Positions 31,265-35,459 of a stretch of DNA of 35,459 nt are shown here, piece after piece. The DNA lies in IMG/VR virus record IMGVR_UViG_3300037119_002493, positions 1-35,459 of that record; one strand, 5' to 3'. The stretch's first letter is position 1; every line of letters starts with the position of its first letter. Under the pieces are notes generated by a model that saw only the letters and a program-made list of their open reading frames with translations, searched no databases and was not told the origin of the DNA. The stretch comes from a virus. The translations under genes were made by a program, and so were the position numbers.

Positions 31265-32094
31265 CGATTCTTGGCTGGTCGGACGCGGGCGAGAATGGAC
31301 ACCTTGTCGTATCAGGTAAGGAAGACTTCCTGGAGGCACGTTCGTATCTCGCCCGCCGTCTGTTGAACACAACGCCAGCCAATCACGGAAAGTGGCAGAA
31401 GCTTGATATTTCAAAATCAAGCGCTCACGCCACATACGAACTTCTGAACACCACGTTCTGGTATGAGATGCCTAAATCCGAGGAAGCGGCTCAGGTGTTG
31501 ATCGAGCCAGACCTGCCCTGGGCTGAGGCGCATTTCCAGGAACGCATCGGGGGCCGACCCATCAACCCTGGTGTGGAACACACGAACTGGCCGTACCATG
31601 CGGGACAGGTTGAACTGCACCAGCACGGAGGCAAGTACGACCACAACTACATGGAACGTATGTGGCCGACCGACCTGAAACTTGAGACGGACCTCGAGTA
31701 CCAGGTAACCAATGGCAACCGATTCACTGGGTACCGTTTTCCTGTAGGAGATTTAGATGACGTTATTGCCCTACTCGAGTCCGACCCTGGAACTCGTCAG
31801 GCTTATCTACCGATATGGTTCCCCGAAGACACGGGCTCGACTGCTGGACAGCGAGTCCCTTGCTCGCTTGGGTATCACTTTATCCTCCGAGATGGGGTAC
31901 TACACTGCCAGTACAACCTGCGGTCTTGTGAAATCTACCGTCACTTTACGAATGACATCTACATGGCGACGCGCCTGGCCCAGCATGTAGCTGAGTCTCT
32001 GTCGTTTGATGTATCGTTGGGTCAGTTGACGACACACATAGTTTCACTCCACGGGTTCGTGGGGGACACCGCACACATCGAAGGGATGGTCTAA
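31261..32094 (+). CDS. Thymidylate synthase-fold protein 2 (possible dCMP hydroxymethylase)
   Basis: A 277-residue protein starting at GTG 31261 (GTGA overlap). It is the closer of the pair to thymidylate synthase: RVPC201 matches APC146 of E. coli, LHCQYNLR221SC matches LSCQLYQR166SC at the same 20-residue spacing, D232 replaces N177 at the same 11-residue spacing, and H259 matches H207. A TRQAYLPIW segment (178-186) corresponds to SRRIIVSAW. With Cys, Arg and His kept, chemistry on a pyrimidine nucleotide is plausible, and D232 predicts dCMP rather than dUMP. Y209 of TS is V261 here. Confidence 0.75.
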   Translation: MTILGWSDAGENGHLVVSGKEDFLEARSYLARRLLNTTPANHGKWQKLDISKSSAHATYELLNTTFWYEMPKSEEAAQVLIEPDLPWAEAHFQERIGGRPINPGVEHTNWPYHAGQVELHQHGGKYDHNYMERMWPTDLKLETDLEYQVTNGNRFTGYRFPVGDLDDVIALLESDPGTRQAYLPIWFPEDTGSTAGQRVPCSLGYHFILRDGVLHCQYNLRSCEIYRHFTNDIYMATRLAQHVAESLSFDVSLGQLTTHIVSLHGFVGDTAHIEGMV

Positions 32095-32250
32095 ATGGCT
32101 AATCACCATGACAGGCTCCGAGCCTTAGTCAACGTACGGAAGTACGTCGATGAGAACAGGCAGGTAGCCGACAACGAGGAAGTACTCCCAGGCGTCGAGA
32201 TGGCCGACCTGCGAGACATTGTGATGCCAACCACCCCGGAGGACAAATGA
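32095..32250 (+). CDS. Small hypothetical protein
   Basis: A 51-residue protein starting one base after the TS-fold stop, with AAGGGA as ribosome site. It is a charged helical peptide (RLRALVNVRKYVDEN) followed by an acidic, Pro-containing end (GVEMADLRDIVMP). It overlaps the next gene by ATGA. Nothing identifies its function. Confidence 0.58.
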   Translation: MANHHDRLRALVNVRKYVDENRQVADNEEVLPGVEMADLRDIVMPTTPEDK

Positions 32251-32558
32251 CACCCGACCACTACATCGAGAAGGCCAAGCACGCGATGCTGACCGGGCAG
32301 CCGAACCTTGCCATGCTCTACATGAAGCGGGGCATGGTGATCCTCGACCAACGTCGTCGGGCACACCTGATGAAGACTTGGGATGGCCAGCTCATTCTGT
32401 TCGGTGAAGCGATGAACGAGCTGGGTCGAGTCTTTGTCGAATCATTCACACCCGCCGTCAGGGCTGCCAACGTGGCGGTCGAGTCCTTCCATCGCCAGTT
32501 GCTCGAGGCCTTCGATCAGGAGTTGACGCAGATGGAATTTGCGCTGGTGTCAGAATGA
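32247..32558 (+). CDS. Small helical hypothetical protein
   Basis: A 103-residue all-helical protein coupled at both ends by ATGA. The first 30 residues (DHYIEKAKHAMLTGQPNLAMLYMKRG) have the look of a short helix-turn-helix repeat such as a TPR. The rest is two long amphipathic helices. No family is recognised. It lies between the TS-fold genes and the dCMP deaminase gene and may be an accessory to that pathway. Confidence 0.62.
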   Translation: MTPDHYIEKAKHAMLTGQPNLAMLYMKRGMVILDQRRRAHLMKTWDGQLILFGEAMNELGRVFVESFTPAVRAANVAVESFHRQLLEAFDQELTQMEFALVSE

Positions 32559-33001
32559 TCCGCCCTGACCGCGCCGAGATGATGATGGGCATTGCCCGTG
32601 CTGTGTCGCTGAGGGGAACGTGCGACCGGCTCTGGGTTGGTGCAGCAATCGCCCGCGACTCACGGGTCATCTCGACAGGCTACAACGGCAACGTCTCGGG
32701 TCAGCCGCATTGCCGGCACAAGGAATTGCCCGACAACACCCAGTGTGATTCAGCCGTCCATGCTGAAGCCAACGCCATCGTGTTCGCCGCTCGTCATGGT
32801 GTGGCCGTCGAAGGGGCTGAGCTCTGGTCCACACATCAGCCCTGCCTGTCATGCGCCAAACTGATCATCAACGCGGGTATCGTGAAGGTTTTCTACGAGA
32901 AGCCGTACCGCCTGCGCGAGGGGCTCGAGATGCTGATCCGTTCAAATGTCGAGGTGTTCCGTATCCAGGAAGACTATTCTGCATTTCAAGTGACACGATA
33001 G
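32555..33001 (+). CDS. dCMP deaminase (deoxycytidylate deaminase-like)
   Basis: A 148-residue protein with the full deaminase signature: H69-A-E71 and PCLSC (C97, C100) coordinating zinc and catalysis. A further Cys/His set (C23, H52, C53, C64) resembles the second zinc site of phage dCMP deaminases such as that of T4. It converts dCMP to dUMP, supplying dTMP synthesis. In a phage making modified cytosine it would also keep normal dCMP low. Its ATG overlaps the previous stop, and the polymerase gene follows after four bases. Confidence 0.88.
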   Translation: MIRPDRAEMMMGIARAVSLRGTCDRLWVGAAIARDSRVISTGYNGNVSGQPHCRHKELPDNTQCDSAVHAEANAIVFAARHGVAVEGAELWSTHQPCLSCAKLIINAGIVKVFYEKPYRLREGLEMLIRSNVEVFRIQEDYSAFQVTR

Positions 33002-33005
33002 TCAT

Positions 33006-35459
33006 ATGAAAGTTTCGTTGATGAATCCCGTGGTGCGGGATAAGGTACGTGATCCTGAGGGCTGCGTTGATTGCGCACTCTCGGCACAGGGTACCGACAA
33101 CTGCATCACGGCTGAAGGAAACGAGAAGGCAGACCTGCTCGTGCTCACACGACTGCCTCTGGGTCCACGTAATCGGGCCGAGCTTCACGAGTACTTGCGG
33201 GGTGCGGGTATCGACCCTGCGGCTGTAGCGATTACGTCCGTCACCAAATGTTCGACCTGGGGTACCGAGGCAAGCAAGGCTGACATGAAAGCTTGCCGTC
33301 GTCACTTGCTCGCCGAGATTGACGTGATCAAACCCAAGTGGGTACTGGCCCTCGGTGGTGAAGCATTGTTCACTGCCGCGGGTCGGTCCGGCATTATGAA
33401 GTACCGCGGACAGGTGTTCGATTTCAAGGAACGCCCGGACGTGAAGGTCATCGCAACCATCTCGCCGTCCATGGTGTTCCGTAACCCTGGGCTACGTGGT
33501 GGCTTCATGGCAGACCTCGCGTACATCAACAGGATGTCAAAGGGCGAAAAATCGTCTGACGCACTCGTGCCGAAGCGTGTTCGCATGTTGATGACAAAGG
33601 TGGGTCTCCAGGCGCTTGCAGACGAACTGAAGACGTGTGAGGGCTATGCGTTCGACATTGAAACAACGTCGTTCGATGAATTCAAACCCGACTCTAAAAT
33701 CATCTCGCTGTCACTGTCGACCTGGCGAGAGGGTGACACTGGTCCACGCGAATGCTGGGTCGTCCCGCTGTATCATCCCGAGTCGCCATGGAGGACACGC
33801 TGGAAGGAAGTGCTGCGTGCACTGGGTAGATTCCTGCGAATGCCCAAGCGCCGTGTCGCGCACAACGGTAAGTTCGACCTGCGTTGGCTGAGGCACTTCG
33901 GTCGTAGGTTCTCGCTGACGTTCGACACCATGCTGGCTGCACACCTGCTCGACGAGAACCGGCCCAAAAGTTTGGAATCACTGTCACGCGAACTCCTTGG
34001 TGTGGAACCCTGGAAGATCGACAACACCACGCTGATTGACCAGCCGCTGCGTAAGGTCGCACGCTACAACGGTATGGATACCTGGAACACGGCAGGCCTG
34101 TACTTCATTCTCCGCAAGCACCTCATGGAACAGCCCCGCCTTGCTGCACTGATGCAGCGAATGATGGTGCCGGCGTCCGAGGTGTTCACGGATATCGAAC
34201 GTCATGGTATCTTCGTAGACGTGCCGCTCATGGATGAACGCGCACACATCACCAAGTCCGAGCTGAAGGCGATCAACGACCAGCTGATGGAATGGGTGCC
34301 CGACAAGAGCGAGTGGCCACCGAACGTCAAGGAAGTCAACTTCAACGCGTCGAACTTCGCACGCTGGTGGATATTCGAATGGCTTGAACTGCCCGTGCTC
34401 GCACGTGGTAAGTCGGGTGACCCGTCGATGGCTGAAGGCCTTATGTCCAAGCTGCAGGCCGAGCATCCGCACAAGGTGATCGACCTCATGTTGGAACGAG
34501 TGAAGTGGAACAAGTATGACACATCTTTCTTTTCCGCGTATCAAGAACAGGTTGATGAGAACGACCGAATCCACACCACGTTCAAGCTCACGGGTACGGT
34601 CACTGGTCGACTGTCCTCGGGTAAAGGCGATCAGGATAAGGTTACCGGACGAGTACAAAATCGCGGTGTCAATCTTCAACAAGTCCCGAGAGACGCGTTT
34701 GTTCGCGGTATATTCGGCGCGGCGCCAGGCTGGGCGTTCATCGAATGTGATTACTCTCAAGTTGAACTTAGAGTTGCCGCCTTCTTAGCCAACGAAACAA
34801 CCATGAAGCACCTGTACAACACAGGCCAGGACATTCACATGACCATGGCTATGCGTATGACAGGTAAGCCCGAGCATCTCGTCACCAAGGACGAACGCAA
34901 GAAAGCTAAGGCCGTGAACTTTGGGTTCTTGTATGGCATGGGCTGGATGAAGTTCATCTCGACCGCTTGGGAAAACTACGGCGTCGTCGTGACGGAGGAA
35001 GAAGCGAAGGCGTTCCGTAAGGCATTCTTCGATGAATTCCCATTGCTGATGCGCTGGCACGCGAAGCAACGCATGATGGCGCACAAGTATGGACGTGTTG
35101 AATCACCCATTGGTCGCATCCGTCACCTCCCAGATATCAACAGCTCCGACTCTGGTGTGGTGAAGGAAGCCGAACGTCAGGCAATCAACTCGCCTGTGCA
35201 GTCGTTCGCATCAGACATGGCTGTCATGGCACTCGTACTGATCGACAAGGAACTGAAACGTCGCGGGCTGCGTGCTCGCTCGGTCGGTACCGTGCATGAC
35301 GCAATCAACTTCGAATGCCCTGAAGAGGAACTCGAGGAAGTAGTACCGCTGATCAAGCACTACATGGAAAACGTTCCTCTCGAGGAATGGTTCGGTGTAC
35401 ATCTTGATATTCCCATCATCGGTGACGTAAAGATTGGCCGTCGCTGGGGTGGCGCTGAT
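33006..35459 (+). CDS. Family A DNA polymerase with N-terminal UDG-like domain (3' truncated)
   Basis: A frame of 818 residues open to the window end. Residues 1-170 resemble family 4 uracil-DNA glycosylase: C20-x2-C23 and C82-x14-C97 fit its 4Fe-4S ligands, and IKPKWVLALGGEAL matches its fold. The catalytic HPS motif reads SPS (153-155). Residues about 205-370 are the 3'-5' exonuclease: D217-x-E219, N287-x3-D291 and Y354-x3-D358. The polymerase domain has motif A D582YSQVELR, motif B R631-x3-K635 with NFGFLYG (F639), and motif C VHD765A. The Glu usually after that Asp is Ala766. ATG 33006 has only a weak ribosome site but matches the domain start. Only a few C-terminal residues seem missing. 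Confidence 0.92.
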   Translation, partial: MKVSLMNPVVRDKVRDPEGCVDCALSAQGTDNCITAEGNEKADLLVLTRLPLGPRNRAELHEYLRGAGIDPAAVAITSVTKCSTWGTEASKADMKACRRHLLAEIDVIKPKWVLALGGEALFTAAGRSGIMKYRGQVFDFKERPDVKVIATISPSMVFRNPGLRGGFMADLAYINRMSKGEKSSDALVPKRVRMLMTKVGLQALADELKTCEGYAFDIETTSFDEFKPDSKIISLSLSTWREGDTGPRECWVVPLYHPESPWRTRWKEVLRALGRFLRMPKRRVAHNGKFDLRWLRHFGRRFSLTFDTMLAAHLLDENRPKSLESLSRELLGVEPWKIDNTTLIDQPLRKVARYNGMDTWNTAGLYFILRKHLMEQPRLAALMQRMMVPASEVFTDIERHGIFVDVPLMDERAHITKSELKAINDQLMEWVPDKSEWPPNVKEVNFNASNFARWWIFEWLELPVLARGKSGDPSMAEGLMSKLQAEHPHKVIDLMLERVKWNKYDTSFFSAYQEQVDENDRIHTTFKLTGTVTGRLSSGKGDQDKVTGRVQNRGVNLQQVPRDAFVRGIFGAAPGWAFIECDYSQVELRVAAFLANETTMKHLYNTGQDIHMTMAMRMTGKPEHLVTKDERKKAKAVNFGFLYGMGWMKFISTAWENYGVVVTEEEAKAFRKAFFDEFPLLMRWHAKQRMMAHKYGRVESPIGRIRHLPDINSSDSGVVKEAERQAINSPVQSFASDMAVMALVLIDKELKRRGLRARSVGTVHDAINFECPEEELEEVVPLIKHYMENVPLEEWFGVHLDIPIIGDVKIGRRWGGAD

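Overview
The window is a contiguous part of a double-stranded DNA tailed phage with siphovirus architecture. Every gene I accept lies on the + strand, genes are tightly packed with many ATGA, GTGA, TAATG and TGATG start/stop overlaps, and the protein types (MuF protein, lambda gpE/gpD-like head proteins, ReqiPepy6 Gp37-like tail protein, frameshifted tail chaperones, very long tape measure, short HTH proteins) are those of phages of Actinobacteria. The host genus cannot be read from the sequence. No integrase, repressor, tRNA or CRISPR array was seen. Both ends are cut inside genes: the portal gene at the left and the DNA polymerase gene at the right.

Layout. 1-6196: head and neck (portal end, MuF protein, scaffold, lambda D-like decoration protein, E-like major capsid protein, SAP-type protein, adaptor, stopper, joining protein, tail terminator). 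6214-15871: tail (major tail protein with an Ig-like domain, chaperones G and GT with a -1 frameshift, 1053-residue tape measure, Dit-like and Tal-like proteins, further minor tail proteins, pectate-lyase-fold tail spike). 15868-18858: an unusual insert with two four-helix membrane proteins, a membrane/coiled-coil protein, a small tail-like protein and a signal-peptide-bearing metallophosphoesterase. 18919-23520: a LamG-like protein with sixteen 20-residue repeats, then lysis (endolysin with M23 peptidase plus amidase, small membrane protein, holin), closed by a strong terminator. 23521-26852: early/regulatory region with promoters, terminators, a histone-H1-like winged-helix protein, a likely structured RNA, an HTH protein and small genes. 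26853-35459: replication and nucleotide metabolism, with a SNF2-type helicase, three tiny genes, a dNMP kinase, a dUTPase with zinc ribbon, two proteins of the thymidylate synthase fold, a dCMP deaminase, and a family A DNA polymerase carrying an N-terminal uracil-DNA-glycosylase-like domain.

Most notable: the two thymidylate-synthase-fold proteins both carry Asp where thymidylate synthase has its dUMP-selecting Asn. This is the hallmark of dCMP-specific hydroxymethylases, and the neighbours are kinase, dUTPase, deaminase and polymerase genes. A cytosine-modification pathway built on two paralogues is a reasonable hypothesis. Other points worth checking are the secreted phosphoesterase module, a predicted pseudoknot at the tail-chaperone start, an alternating pyrimidine-purine/palindrome region before the helicase operon, and a structured RNA after the histone-like gene.
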